Source: Paenibacillus sp. OK003 (GTDB taxonomy: Bacteria > Bacillota > Bacilli > Paenibacillales > Paenibacillaceae). Taken from it: DNA of 64,000 nucleotides. A program made the position numbers and the translations under genes. Each line of letters opens with the position of its first letter. The stretch's first letter is position 1. Where the stretch lies: positions 248,001-312,000 of the forward strand of contig NZ_FOBD01000004.1 in the NCBI RefSeq assembly GCF_900109515.1. The letters run 5' to 3'. Positions 9,920 through 19,435 of the stretch are shown piece by piece. The notes beneath the pieces were generated by a model. It did no database searches, had not been told where the DNA came from, and saw nothing but the letters and a program-made list of their open reading frames with translations.

Positions 9920-11950
9920 ATTTCTTGGTTATTTGAGCGACAGCTATCTAAGAAAAAGCGGGAACCCAAACTAATAGAGAGACTTTTTGAAATATACGGA
10001 AATGTTGAAGAGTACGATATGGCTCCAAGAGAAGGCCAATAAAATATGTCATTGGATATAACAGAGGCATTTGCCAATGATGATAACTTGATCATTGAGG
10101 CTGGCGTTGGGATTGGAAAATCATTTGCATATCTAATTCCAGCACTATTAATAAATGAAATGTTTAAAAAACCAATAGTTATAGCGACATCATCAATACA
10201 ACTATCAGAACAGATTTATGATGATGTACATAAAATCTCTCAACGTTTAGGTTTTGATGATGTTAGAGCAGTAATTGGGAAAGGAATGGGGAATTACTCA
10301 TGTCAAGAACGTGTAGAGAAATTAATTGAATCTGGATCGCTAATACGTGAGGATCAGAACTTTGTAGAAATGGCTACCAAGATTTCTTCTGGTGAGGTTA
10401 AACAGAGAAGCGATATCCTTTATAGTGTAAAGGAAAAAGATTGGAGTAAAGTGTCAGTAAATAATTGCACCTATGAGAAATGTACTTATAGAAATACATG
10501 TGACTTTTATAAAATGAGGCATCTAATTAAGTCTAATTCTTGGGTAGTTGATTTCATAGTAGTTAATCAAGACTTGTTAATTAGGGATTTGATTCGCAAA
10601 TATGAAACCGGACGAGGATTCATAACTGATAATATCGAACTTACTGTAATTGATGAAGCACATAATTTTGAAGAGAAAGTTAGAAGTGCATTAACACTAA
10701 CATTTGATCTGAAATATATAAAACGTTCATTAAGAAATACATCTAAACTTCTCTCTTCAAGAGGAGTTTACACTCATTTACGAAGTATTGACGCTCTTAT
10801 ATTTAATGTTGAAAATATTTTTGAAATGATTGAAGCTCAAATTAAAAATTATGGTTTATCAGAGTCTGAAAGGTATGTAATAACCCCCCTTGATTCAACT
10901 GATTTTAAAGCACTAGCCGAATACACCAAAGAATTAATCACCTCTACTTCTTTAATTGAAACTGGTAAAAAAGAAAGACAGATTGACGATTCATTGCATG
11001 AACTTAGAAATTTTCAAACACTATTTTATATTCTAGGGGGGAGTGATTTCGATCATCTAATTTGGTCTCAAAACTCTAATAAAAATACTGTTGAGATTAG
11101 TTATTGTCCTAAAAATATAAAAGAAGTTTTGACTGATAGATTGTTTTCAGGCAGAAATTCAGTTATCTTAACTTCTGCTACGATTTGTCAGTCTGGTTCA
11201 TCACTTGAAGAACGATATGATTATATTACAAAGGCGTTAGGGTTTAAGGGAGTGTTGGGTGAACAACAATTTTCACCTTATAACTATACTGATAATGCTT
11301 TAATGTATGTCGCCAAAGATATGCCTTTGTACAGGACAAAAACCGAGGAAAACAAAGAAGCCTTTCTAAAAGCGGCTACTGATAAAATAGTGCAACTTTG
11401 TAATTTTACTAAAGGTAGAACACTAGTATTATTCTCTGCAAAAGAAGACCTAAGACTTGTAATTGAGAACTTATCGAAAATTAAAGTTAACTGGGGGATA
11501 ATTGTGCAAAAAGAGGGATCATCTCAAGATTCCGCCCTCAATGAATTTAAAGAAAACAAGGGTGTGATTTTTGGAACAGGGATTTTTTGGGAAGGGATAA
11601 ATATTTCTGGGCAAGACCTGTCTCAAGTAATTATAGTAAGGCTGCCTTTTCCTGTCCCGAGTGACCCGATTACTGAACACAAAATAAAGAATTCTAAAGA
11701 TGCAATGAATGAAATATTTCTACCAGAAATGCTCATAAAATTGCGTCAAGGCACAGGGAGACTCATTAGATCTGAAACTGACGCTGGTATCATAAGTATT
11801 TTGGATTCGCGTTTAAGCGAGAGCAGTAAAAGGCCTTACAGAGATGCAGTGTTAAGTGCTTTACCATTTAAAACATATACTGAAGACATTGAAACGGTAG
11901 AGAAGTTTGCACAAGATAAGATAATTCCTAGGATAGAGGAGAATAATTAG
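9920..11950 (+). pseudogene. DinG/XPD-like DNA helicase interrupted by an in-frame TAA near its N-terminus
   Basis: The main frame (634 codons from ATG 10046) encodes a Rad3/DinG-type SF2 helicase: Walker A EAGVGIGKS, DEAH box VIDEAHNFEE, and Cys residues in NYSCQER, NNCTYEKC and RNTCDF that fit the Fe-S cluster domain. The same frame continues upstream without shift to ATT 9920 (after GGGGGAG), encoding the expected extra N-terminus ending DMAPREGQ, but a TAA at 10040-10042 falls between that Q and NMSLDI. Either the gene is freshly inactivated or it re-initiates at ATG 10046, just before Walker A, losing about 42 residues. The region is clearly more AT-rich than the flanking sugar genes, suggesting recent acquisition. 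DinG-like helicases act in DNA repair; some accessory copies belong to defence islands, but no defence partner is recognised here. Confidence 0.75.
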
Positions 11951-11990
11951 AAGAATGACCAAATTATTATTTAGGATGGTCGTTCTTGTT
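11951..11990 (+). terminator. Terminator hairpin after the helicase-like gene
   Basis: AAGAATGACCA pairs with TGGTCGTTCTT (one G-U pair) across about 15 nt, then GTTTATAAAA. It begins directly after the TAG stop. The remaining gap to 12292 holds a second hairpin, GCATGGCTC/GAGCTATGC at 12165-12187, and no supportable gene. Confidence 0.65.
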
Positions 11991-12291
11991 TATAAAATCT
12001 GAGATCATAATCGATTGCAGCCGATGGATTCAACTCAGATTTCTCTAAAAGTAAAACTTCTTGTTCAACTTCCACTAATACAATCTATAATAAAAATGGA
12101 TAAAGGTACTATATGAAAATTGAAGAATTAGTTCAAGAAGAGAGAGTTAAATAATGCTAAAGGGGCATGGCTCTAATAGAGCTATGCTGTTTCTTCTGAA
12201 ATTAGGGAGATCAAAGTGAAGAAGTAATTATGATTCCTTGTTATTAATCAATAAATATTTATGAAGCTAAATAAGAAAAGGGTGATAACCT

Positions 12292-13089
12292 GTGAGAGAA
12301 CATTTTAGTCAGAAGGAGCTATTCGACCATATTGGAAAGCTTCAGGATCGAGAAAGACAAAAGATAACGTCTATGGGATTAAGCAATTGGGTTCTGTTTG
12401 CAACTATAGGTGCATTAGGTTATTTTATTTTCCCGGGTATTAGTTTAATACGTGATAATTTACCTTACACATTGCTTTGTTATGTACTTTTTATGAATTT
12501 AGTGGTAGCAGTTTTTGACGTTTTTAATTCTCGTTTTAGGCAACAAAAAATTGTGGATTTCAGGGATAAAACCACAATATTAGCCTTACATAATAGTAAA
12601 TTAATTTTAAGAGATTTTGAGTTTCTTCAAGGTGCCATCAGTCTCATCCTTAATATCGTGGTTTTATGCTATTATCCTCAGTGTTGGTTAGTTTTAGTCA
12701 TATTTATACACAGATACTTTAGCACAGTGTATTCAGTTATATACTTATCAATTAAACCTTTACCTGAACATTTTAAAAGAAAGCCTACAAGACAATATTC
12801 CGGGTATAGCATGTTCTTAATAATGATTTCTGTTTTACCGTTCCTTTTTGTTTTTGGACAGGATCAGTATTTTACTGATGAAAACTTAAAGCTTAGTTTG
12901 TATGGATTAATATTAGTTTTGATTACTATGATGTTTCAGATGTTGTTTATTATTTTTTCAAAACGGATGAAGATAGGATGGCTAGAATCTCTTGAGAAAG
13001 AAATAATATTGAATAATTTACCAGCAAACTCTATACATTCTAAGCTTAAGGATTACTATAAATTCAGTCAAATAGATGATTATTTTTAA
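12292..13089 (+). CDS. Polytopic membrane protein of unknown function
   Basis: This 265-residue protein starts at GTG 12292 after an AAGGGTG-type site. It has a charged N-terminal helix (about 1-25) and five or six hydrophobic segments, at about 30-48, 58-80, 115-145, 172-192 and 202-228. A cytoplasmic tail of about 30 residues follows. I recognise no family. It follows the helicase-like gene in the same AT-rich stretch but behind a terminator, so the two are probably separate transcription units. Base composition suggests horizontal acquisition. Confidence 0.6.
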   Translation: MREHFSQKELFDHIGKLQDRERQKITSMGLSNWVLFATIGALGYFIFPGISLIRDNLPYTLLCYVLFMNLVVAVFDVFNSRFRQQKIVDFRDKTTILALHNSKLILRDFEFLQGAISLILNIVVLCYYPQCWLVLVIFIHRYFSTVYSVIYLSIKPLPEHFKRKPTRQYSGYSMFLIMISVLPFLFVFGQDQYFTDENLKLSLYGLILVLITMMFQMLFIIFSKRMKIGWLESLEKEIILNNLPANSIHSKLKDYYKFSQIDDYF

Positions 13090-13120
13090 TAATATACGTT
13101 AAGGATGTGAAGTTGAATAA

Positions 13121-13140
13121 TGGTACGTTTTTACGTACCA
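13121..13140 (+). terminator. Perfect 8-bp hairpin TGGTACGT-TTTT-ACGTACCA
   Basis: The stem is perfect with a TTTT loop and lies 32 nt after the membrane-protein stop. A modest T-rich stretch (GTCTTTTAGTGTTTTG) follows. It could terminate the upstream gene or be an operator or attenuator for the 89-residue gene downstream. Confidence 0.5.
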
Positions 13141-13189
13141 CATGTCTTTTAGTGTTTTGTTATCCTCTTCTTAACAAAGGAGTGGTGAC

Positions 13190-13459
13190 ATGACAAGTAC
13201 CAACAGCGAAGACCTAGCTTCGCAATACAAACAACTCATCGAACAAGAAGACGATTACGTCGACCAACTGGTCACATGCAACAAACTCATCCTGGACGCC
13301 ATGGACATCATCGCCAAGCGAGCAGGGGTGCTGCATATGGACACGGTGAAACAGGCAGCATATCACCTTCATTCCATGGAACAGGATCTAAATCGAAAGC
13401 TATTTAAAGTCCGACTGGAGAAGAGCATCTTGGTAAATCAAATGAGCCAGTCTACATAA
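13190..13459 (+). CDS. Small coiled-coil hypothetical protein
   Basis: This 89-residue, charged, all-helical protein has no signal or membrane segment. ATG 13190 follows AAAGGAGTGGTGAC. Heptad-like stretches (SQYKQLIEQEDDYVDQLV and MEQDLNRKLFKVRLEKSIL) suggest a coiled coil. It stands alone before the ROK regulator, and its codon use is closer to the chromosomal backbone than to the AT-rich genes on its left. No function is assigned. Confidence 0.65.
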   Translation: MTSTNSEDLASQYKQLIEQEDDYVDQLVTCNKLILDAMDIIAKRAGVLHMDTVKQAAYHLHSMEQDLNRKLFKVRLEKSILVNQMSQST

Positions 13460-13658
13460 AGTCACCTTAACTAAAGGACTGCGCAGGATCATATATGGTG
13501 ATCTTGAACTGTCCTTTTGCTTCTACATCCATACGGTTTTCGTTCCCAATTAAGCATTGACTTTCCTCCAAAATCCCCCTACACTTCAATTATTAAAACA
13601 CTTTTAAAAACATTCGTTGAATGGTTCGAAAAGAACGGAAGGAGGCATACAACTAACT

Positions 13659-14696
13659 ATGCTACCCACATCACACAACACCCAACAGGTGAAGCGCATT
13701 AACGTTGAACTGGTGAAGAACACGCTCCGATCCATGGGCGTAGGCACGAAAGCATCCATTGCAAACCTGACTAAACTCAGTGTTGCCACATGCGGCACGA
13801 TCCTGAACGAGTTGCTTCAGACAGGTGAGATTATCGATCTGGGTCCAGACGAATCGAGCGGGGGAAGACCTGCCAGTCGGTATCAATTCAACGCGGCCTA
13901 CGCCAGTGTACTGTGCCTGATTATTCGAACGGAGGGCGGCATTCACTCGATCACACATACATATTCCAATCTGAACGGCGAGATGGCGGATGAACAGACA
14001 CTCTTTTTGGATGAGATTAATGTCACGGTGGTAGAGGATCTGATTGCAAACCTGATTGAACAACACCACAATGTGCAGGCGATTGGTATCGGGATACCTG
14101 GGGTGGCACACAACGGCGTTATTGGGATTTGCGACGTACCGGATCTGGCGGGTCAACCATTAGGGCCAAGGCTTAAGGAGCAATATGAAGACGTGGAAGT
14201 GGTCATTGGCAACGACATGAACCTGACGGTCTACGGACTGTATAACCAGCAACAATTTGAGGAAGAGAAGAACTTCGCGGTGGTGACGTTTCCGGAGAAT
14301 CATTTTCCGGGTGCAGGCTTTATTATTGACGGTCGTCCGCTGACGGGGAACACGCAATTTGGGGGCGAGGTGTCGTTTTTACCTTTTGGCGTGTCACGGG
14401 AAGAGCAGTTGCGAATGTTGAAAACGATGGAAGGGTTGCAGGAACTCGTCACAAAGACGCTGATCTCCATCATTGCAATTATTAACCCGGCAGCGATTGT
14501 CGTTACGGGCGATACAATGGACCCGGCTATGCGAGATGACCTGTTACAAGGCTGTCTGGATCACCTGATCCCACTGGAGCATATGCCGGAGTTAATCATC
14601 CAAAGAGACACTCGGCGCGAATATGTAACTGGGTTGGTCGCGGTGACGCTGGAGAGCCTGACCTACCGCATCCAGGTAATTGAGAAGCAATGGTAA
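13659..14696 (+). CDS. ROK-family transcriptional regulator (XylR/NagC type)
   Basis: This 345-residue protein has an N-terminal winged HTH (about 10-70; VELVKNTLRS, then KASIANLTKLSVATCGTIL) joined to a ROK sugar-kinase-like domain (IGIGIPGVAHNGVIG, then IGNDMNLTVYG). The usual ROK zinc CxCGxxGC cluster is absent, and glycine motifs are partly lost, so it is a regulator rather than a kinase. ATG 13659 is chosen for its HTH start; AAGGAGG lies 13 nt upstream, which is a long spacing, and TTG 13617 is the alternative. The MFS sugar transporter gene follows 203 nt downstream, making that gene its probable target. Confidence 0.85.
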   Translation: MLPTSHNTQQVKRINVELVKNTLRSMGVGTKASIANLTKLSVATCGTILNELLQTGEIIDLGPDESSGGRPASRYQFNAAYASVLCLIIRTEGGIHSITHTYSNLNGEMADEQTLFLDEINVTVVEDLIANLIEQHHNVQAIGIGIPGVAHNGVIGICDVPDLAGQPLGPRLKEQYEDVEVVIGNDMNLTVYGLYNQQQFEEEKNFAVVTFPENHFPGAGFIIDGRPLTGNTQFGGEVSFLPFGVSREEQLRMLKTMEGLQELVTKTLISIIAIINPAAIVVTGDTMDPAMRDDLLQGCLDHLIPLEHMPELIIQRDTRREYVTGLVAVTLESLTYRIQVIEKQW

Positions 14697-14899
14697 GCAA
14701 CTACTTTATGAAGTTAAACAAAATATTTTACACGTTAACGGAGAGTGCGGAACCAATCTGAAGAGCGCCTTTATCACCGGATTTTCCCTTTAGGAAAGGG
14801 GATCAGAAAAATCTGGGGATAACAGCGATCGGAAGATGGTACTGCAATCGTAGTTATAGAGTGTAACAATCCTTTCTGAACACAATGGAGGAACTTATT

Positions 14900-16156
14900 T
14901 TGAATCAGCAAGCAGGTACGCAAGGGAACAAACGAAAGTTCAACAAGCTGTACGCCATGCAACTGGCAACAATCTTTCTTGGATTTATCGTATTCGGGAT
15001 ATCGGAAAATATTAAGGGGCCGGCCATTCCGCGCATTCAATTCGACTTCAATCTGGATGAGAAACAGCTCGGGACGTTATTGTCCCTGAACGCACTGGGT
15101 TATCTGATCGCCTGCTCCTTCACGGCTATTCTGGTTCGCAAATGGGGCATTAAGGCGGTTAGCATCATATCGTTTGCATCGATGATCCTATCGGGTGTGT
15201 TCATTTATGTGTCTCATACCTATCCACTCTTTGCTTCATCGTACTTCTTCATGTACATCGGTAACGGCATGCTGGAGATTGCTTTGGCGATTCTGGGTGC
15301 GCGGATCTTTGTGAAAAACACAGGAACGATGATGAACCTGTCCCATTTCTTCTATGGGCTGAGTTCAACGGTTGCACCTTTGCTGGCGACGGGTGTGATG
15401 TCTTTGCGCGTGTTTGGACACGAACTGGACTGGCGCGGCATGTATCTGGTGATGCTGTCACTCTGTTTGCTGCCGATTATTGCGGCGCTGCGCAGCAAGT
15501 TTCCGGGGGATGATCTTCCTCATGAAGATCGGACTTCACTCAAGACGTTAACACGTGATCCTGCCCTTTGGCTGATGGTGCTCATTCTTTCTTTTGGCGT
15601 GGTATCGGAGCTGGCGGTTGGGGGTTGGCTGGTTAATTTCTTGGAAAAAGCCTACACGTGGGACACGGTCAAAGCCTCCGGGTTATTATCTGCGTTCTTC
15701 CTCACGTTCTCGTTGGGACGCCTGCTGCTTGGACCATTGACGGACCGGATCGGATTTGTATTGTCACTGATTCTGTTCTCGGCTTTCTCGGGAGTATGTA
15801 CGTTCGTGGCGCTTGCAGGGGGAGAACGACTTGCGATTTTCTTTGCGATATCTGGCGCAGGAATTGCGATGATCTATCCAACCGTTATGGCATTTATCGC
15901 ACGCAGATATCCGAACGGCAGTGACACCGCGATTACGTTCACGGTTACCTTGATGGGGGTTGGTAGTGTCATCGGTAACTATGTGATTGGCTGGGTGATT
16001 GAGGGTGTGAAGAATATGTACGGTTCAACGACTCAGTTGGGGCTGCTGCGCGGACTTCAAGCGGGATATGGATTCATTGGTTTATGTGCTGTGATCTGTG
16101 CGGCATCTGGCGTAGTGTTGTATGTGTATTTGAAGCGGAAGCAGGAATTGATTTAG
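14900..16156 (+). CDS. MFS transporter, FucP/sugar type
   Basis: This 418-residue permease has about twelve transmembrane helices. The start is TTG 14900, seven nt after GGAGG; the upstream ATG 14885 overlaps that site. Conserved MFS features include the loop RKWGIK after helix 2 and GRLLLGPLTDRIG after helix 8. It follows a ROK regulator, suggesting ROK-controlled uptake of a monosaccharide; the substrate cannot be read from sequence. The 185-nt gap before it contains imperfect inverted repeats around GATTTTCC/GGAAAGGG. Confidence 0.85.
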   Translation: MNQQAGTQGNKRKFNKLYAMQLATIFLGFIVFGISENIKGPAIPRIQFDFNLDEKQLGTLLSLNALGYLIACSFTAILVRKWGIKAVSIISFASMILSGVFIYVSHTYPLFASSYFFMYIGNGMLEIALAILGARIFVKNTGTMMNLSHFFYGLSSTVAPLLATGVMSLRVFGHELDWRGMYLVMLSLCLLPIIAALRSKFPGDDLPHEDRTSLKTLTRDPALWLMVLILSFGVVSELAVGGWLVNFLEKAYTWDTVKASGLLSAFFLTFSLGRLLLGPLTDRIGFVLSLILFSAFSGVCTFVALAGGERLAIFFAISGAGIAMIYPTVMAFIARRYPNGSDTAITFTVTLMGVGSVIGNYVIGWVIEGVKNMYGSTTQLGLLRGLQAGYGFIGLCAVICAASGVVLYVYLKRKQELI

Positions 16157-16272
16157 ATATCATTTATTGATTTTAAAATAGAGAGCGATCCTTTTTGTAG
16201 AAAGGAAATAAAGTGTGAATTAACGATGCTTCTTTAAACTATGGGAACGATAGTGGAATAATACACATTAAT

Positions 16273-16304
16273 GAGCAGATACTTCGGTATCCTGCTCTTT
16301 TTAT
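16273..16304 (+). terminator. Terminator after the MFS gene (UUCG tetraloop)
   Basis: GAGCAG-ATAC and GTAT-C-CTGCTC form a near-perfect stem closed by TTCG, followed by TTTTTATTA. Confidence 0.85.
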
Positions 16305-16341
16305 TAAGCTAAGTACAGGTTAGTTATTTCTTGAAATACAG

Positions 16342-16364
16342 AAAAAGAGCCGCAACCGCAGCTC
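16342..16364 (-). terminator. Terminator of the minus-strand membrane-anchored protein gene
   Basis: Read on the minus strand, GAGCTGC and GCGGCTC pair around GGTT and run into TTTTTC. It lies 40 nt past the stop of the gene at 16405-16953. Confidence 0.65.
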
Positions 16365-16404
16365 AAATAAGTAATCGATAAAATTACACCGCAATTTATT
16401 ATAG

Positions 16405-16953
16405 TTAAAAATTAAGATGTAGTAATGGTTTAATATGCTCAGCTGCCGCACTAAACTGATCCGTAAATTCCTTCGAATTTTCGTATTCTTTGGGCAAGTT
16501 ATTCAGGAATAATTTGACCTGTTTGACCACTTTCATTCTTACTTCAGAATCTGCACGAATACCTTTTAATTGATCTCTTACAAGATAACCATATTCCCCC
16601 CTAAATATTAAAAAGTCATTGATGAGAACATTTAGTTCAGGAAAACTTTTAGTGTTTTCTTTTAAAAGAGTTAATTGGTCATTCACTAAAATAATGGAAG
16701 TATAGACATCAAACATTTGCTCAACTTCATTATTAGTCTCTATCTCACTGGTCTGAGAAAGTGTATCATCCAATTTCTGTACTCTCGCAACAAAACCAGT
16801 ATAATAATTCGAATTAACCTCAACTTCTTTCTTAGTGTATAAGCTTTCAATTAAAATAAAAGTTGAAGCAAAAATCAAGAGAACGACAACTACTATCATG
16901 ATTTTAGAGTGTTTTTTCTTCATCATTAATTCAACGTGTGGTATTTTCTGCAA
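16405..16953 (-). CDS. Membrane-anchored hypothetical protein
   Basis: This is a 182-residue protein with one N-terminal transmembrane anchor (about residues 18-37, IMIVVVVLLIFASTFIL) and an extracytoplasmic helical domain. TTG 16953 is used because AGGGG lies 9 nt upstream; ATG codons at residues 10 and 11 are alternatives with no visible site. The external part is charged and Cys-free, and resembles no family I can name. AT-rich, isolated, with its own terminator. Confidence 0.6.
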   Translation of the reverse strand: MQKIPHVELMMKKKHSKIMIVVVVLLIFASTFILIESLYTKKEVEVNSNYYTGFVARVQKLDDTLSQTSEIETNNEVEQMFDVYTSIILVNDQLTLLKENTKSFPELNVLINDFLIFRGEYGYLVRDQLKGIRADSEVRMKVVKQVKLFLNNLPKEYENSKEFTDQFSAAAEHIKPLLHLNF

Positions 16954-17150
16954 TTTAGTATACCCCTATAATATTTTTGTAATGTACACAACATTAGCGA
17001 TACTACCACAAAAAAAGGGAATAGATCTATCGGTACAATTTACCATTTATATGGAATCGAATTGCAATAATCTATCATGTTCTGTAAAGGACATAGGTTG
17101 TGAAGCTCGATAGGGACAACTCTACCTTACTCACCTGGAGGTGAATAAGT

Positions 17151-17219
17151 ATGTTACGAAAAATACTTTTAAAGCTTACATGGGAGCCTATTTTATATTT
17201 AACTTTAAGTAGACTATGA
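17151..17219 (+). CDS. Possible 22-residue peptide
   Basis: ATG 17151 follows CTGGAGGTGAATAAGT, a good ribosome binding site. The peptide MLRKILLKLTWEPILYLTLS (plus RL) is hydrophobic and basic. It ends at TGA 17219 just before a degenerate lipoprotein frame, so it may be a leftover of the same broken gene. Expression is unproven. Confidence 0.3.
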   Translation: MLRKILLKLTWEPILYLTLSRL

Positions 17220-17226
17220 AAGCGGA

Positions 17227-17517
17227 ATGACTTGTATCCTTGAAATCAAGCAAGTGGTATTAGGGGTACCCATAATATTTGCTGGGTGTTCATCAACAGA
17301 AAAGAATGAAGATACTGTGACTCAAAGTGTAGTAGCATCTGATTTTGTTTTTGAAGTAATAACGCCGACTATTATAGTTACTGGTGAAGCAATAAAAGTA
17401 AAAGGGACTCTTAAATATACGGGTATTAAACCAGTTGAAATTTCCCATGGAGAACCAATCATTCGTTTTTTCTTTTGGGGTAGCCATTTTGTAAATTACA
17501 GATGTAACTTTCATTGA
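17227..17517 (+). pseudogene. Degenerate lipoprotein gene fragment
   Basis: The frame encodes up to 96 residues. A lipobox-like stretch VPIIFAGCSSTEKN is followed by an Ig-like segment (DFVFEVITPTIIVTGEAIKV, then KGTLKYTGIKP). The residues before the lipobox do not form a proper signal peptide and there is no ribosome binding site at ATG 17227. The frame collapses at a T-rich stretch near 17465 (RFFFWGSHF) instead of finishing the beta-sandwich. It is read as a decayed secreted lipoprotein. It lies before an intact lipoprotein gene, but the two proteins are not alike. Confidence 0.45.
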
Positions 17518-17594
17518 TTTGATAGCGTTATTAATAACGAGGAACGTCTTATAGGTTCTAGAATAACTAATAAATGAATATGAGGGATAAAGTT

Positions 17595-18107
17595 GTGAAA
17601 AAAAAGGAGCTTTATTTTGCTGTTTTATTATTATCTTTAACAACAGCGATCGTAACTGCCTGTGATTCAACAAGTTCAACTCAAGAGAATACCTCTACTC
17701 CAAAGTCTGGTGTATTATCAAGCAAGTCAACAAGTACAACCCTTACTAATTCTTTAAGTGAAGAAAAGGATAAACCCTCGCACTATATTGCTTCTGGGGG
17801 CGCAACGGTACAGCAACCCTTTTCAATAAATCCGGAATTTGTACATATAAAACTTCTAATGAAGAACAATAGTAGCCATGAAGTCAATGTTAGTTTAACA
17901 CACTTAGATACTAGTGAAGTGTATTTCGCTAGAACGATTGCTGCCGGGGAATCTCTGGATTGGATAAATATTAATGAAGGTTTCACGCAAGGTATGCGTA
18001 CTGGAGGCTATTTGCTTCAATGGAGCGGTGGCGGTTATAACGTTGATGGGGAAGTATGGGGAGCAGCTGGTTCAGACCCGGACGATACTGCTCCTCTATT
18101 TTATTGA
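17595..18107 (+). CDS. Putative lipoprotein of unknown function
   Basis: This 170-residue protein starts at GTG 17595, 9 nt after GAGGG; earlier in-frame ATGs at 17574 and 17580 overlap that site. The lipobox is IVTACDS, followed by a Ser/Thr-rich linker of about 45 residues and a C-terminal beta-rich domain (about 70-170; LLMKNNSSHEVNVSLTHL, then GGYLLQWSGGGYNVDGEVWG). It may be a surface domain of the carbohydrate- or matrix-binding kind, but I recognise no family. The stop is immediately followed by the CTAACGGGCA hairpin. Confidence 0.6.
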   Translation: MKKKELYFAVLLLSLTTAIVTACDSTSSTQENTSTPKSGVLSSKSTSTTLTNSLSEEKDKPSHYIASGGATVQQPFSINPEFVHIKLLMKNNSSHEVNVSLTHLDTSEVYFARTIAAGESLDWININEGFTQGMRTGGYLLQWSGGGYNVDGEVWGAAGSDPDDTAPLFY

Positions 18108-18126
18108 ACTAACGGGCAAGTTAGTT
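18107..18126 (+). repeat. CTAACGGGCA gene-end hairpin, copy 1
   Basis: AACTAACGGGCAAGTTAGTT folds into an AACTAAC/GTTAGTT stem. The same core recurs at 18595-18604 (as CTAACGAGCA), 19856-19865 and 22637-22646, three of the four at or just after stop codons of small accessory genes. Confidence 0.5.
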
Positions 18127-18225
18127 TGAATTTGAGGTATCACTGCATGGAATCAATAGAACGATCTATGTGGTAAAATATAGGAGGAGTACTATTCAAA
18201 AAAATGAGGAGGCAACAAATACATA

Positions 18226-18582
18226 ATGGTCAATGACCTATACCGAAAAATTGGTCTCTTATTTTTAAAGAAAAATCTAGTTCAGTTAGCATTTCAGTTT
18301 TTTATTTCAGCGTTAATCGGAGTAATATATACATTTATGATCATTGATGAAACGATAGGTGGCTATATTAATAAAGTATTACCCAGTAAGGATGGACCGG
18401 ATCTTTATCACTATCTGCCCATTGTGATCACTGTGTTAATTTACTCGTGTTTCATCCAAAGAAAAGAAAGAATTTTTATAGAAAAAATCTCATTCAGTTG
18501 TCTTCATATTTTGATTGCAATACTAAGCTGTATTTCTTCTCTTATCGTTATCATGATGGTTCAATTCCCATTGATGAACTAA
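18226..18582 (+). CDS. Small membrane protein of unknown function
   Basis: This 118-residue protein has three predicted transmembrane helices (about 20-40, 62-78 and 88-115). GAGGAGG lies 14 nt before ATG 18226, which is a long spacing. No family is recognised. The CTAACGAGCA variant of the gene-end motif follows at 18595-18604. Confidence 0.5.
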   Translation: MVNDLYRKIGLLFLKKNLVQLAFQFFISALIGVIYTFMIIDETIGGYINKVLPSKDGPDLYHYLPIVITVLIYSCFIQRKERIFIEKISFSCLHILIAILSCISSLIVIMMVQFPLMN

Positions 18583-18679
18583 CTAAATTATCAACTAACG
18601 AGCAGGAACGAGCAGGCTAGTTCACGGTACTAAATATACTAAAGGACAGAATACCACGAAGATTAGGAGGAGTAGGAAG

Positions 18680-19300
18680 ATGATTCGGGGTGTAATTATT
18701 GAAGGGATGTCTACTGTAGGAAAAACATCATTATTTTCTGCTATAAAGAGACTACATAGTCAAACACCGAATAGTGAAAAAACTATAATTGCAATAAGTG
18801 AACACTATTCACAAGTATTGCATTCATACCAAGGTGTTTTAAGATCCATGGATAAGGCTGAACATATCTCACTTCTAAGTCGACATGTTGATTATCTTGA
18901 ACAACAATACGATTGGATTAACTCTCTTGGTCATTCCAAACCATCCAAAGGTATATTTTTTCTTCTAGAGAGGTTTCATGTAAATCATAGAGCCGTATTT
19001 AAAGCCTCTCCTGAGATTGAGTTGCTTGAGAAACGTCTATTCAGGTTGAATGCACATTGTGTACTCTTAACCTTGACCCCGGATGAAGTTAAGCCTAGGT
19101 TTATTGAAAGTCGCGGTGAAGCTTGGAAGTCATATGTGATGGGGAATTCTACTACTCCCCAAGTATGTGAAACGTTTTTAGATGATCAAGAAAACCTTCG
19201 AATGGCTACGAAACAATCATTGATTCCAACTTTAGAGATTAACACAGATGAAGCAGATTGGGACGCTTATGCGAAACGAGTTCTTACGGATTTACGTTAA
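18680..19300 (+). CDS. P-loop nucleoside/nucleotide kinase-like protein
   Basis: This 206-residue cytoplasmic protein has a Walker A near its start, IIEGMSTVGKTSLF, in the layout of thymidylate-kinase-like P-loop kinases. A DRxRH-like segment appears as LERFHVNHRAVF, and the lid region has RFIESRGEAWKSY. GGAGGAGTAGGAAG precedes the ATG. It is an orphan gene in the AT-rich accessory block. The substrate is unknown; a nucleoside or a small phosphoacceptor is possible. Confidence 0.65.
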   Translation: MIRGVIIEGMSTVGKTSLFSAIKRLHSQTPNSEKTIIAISEHYSQVLHSYQGVLRSMDKAEHISLLSRHVDYLEQQYDWINSLGHSKPSKGIFFLLERFHVNHRAVFKASPEIELLEKRLFRLNAHCVLLTLTPDEVKPRFIESRGEAWKSYVMGNSTTPQVCETFLDDQENLRMATKQSLIPTLEINTDEADWDAYAKRVLTDLR

Positions 19301-19435
19301 ACGATGGCGTTCAACCAAGACACTACGGCAGCATCCGTTAAGATATCAGTTAAATCAAATGAAAAGCTTCATTGATAATGCTATCGGAAGACAGCAGGTT
19401 AATATAATCAATGAGACGTAGAAGGGGAAATCAAA

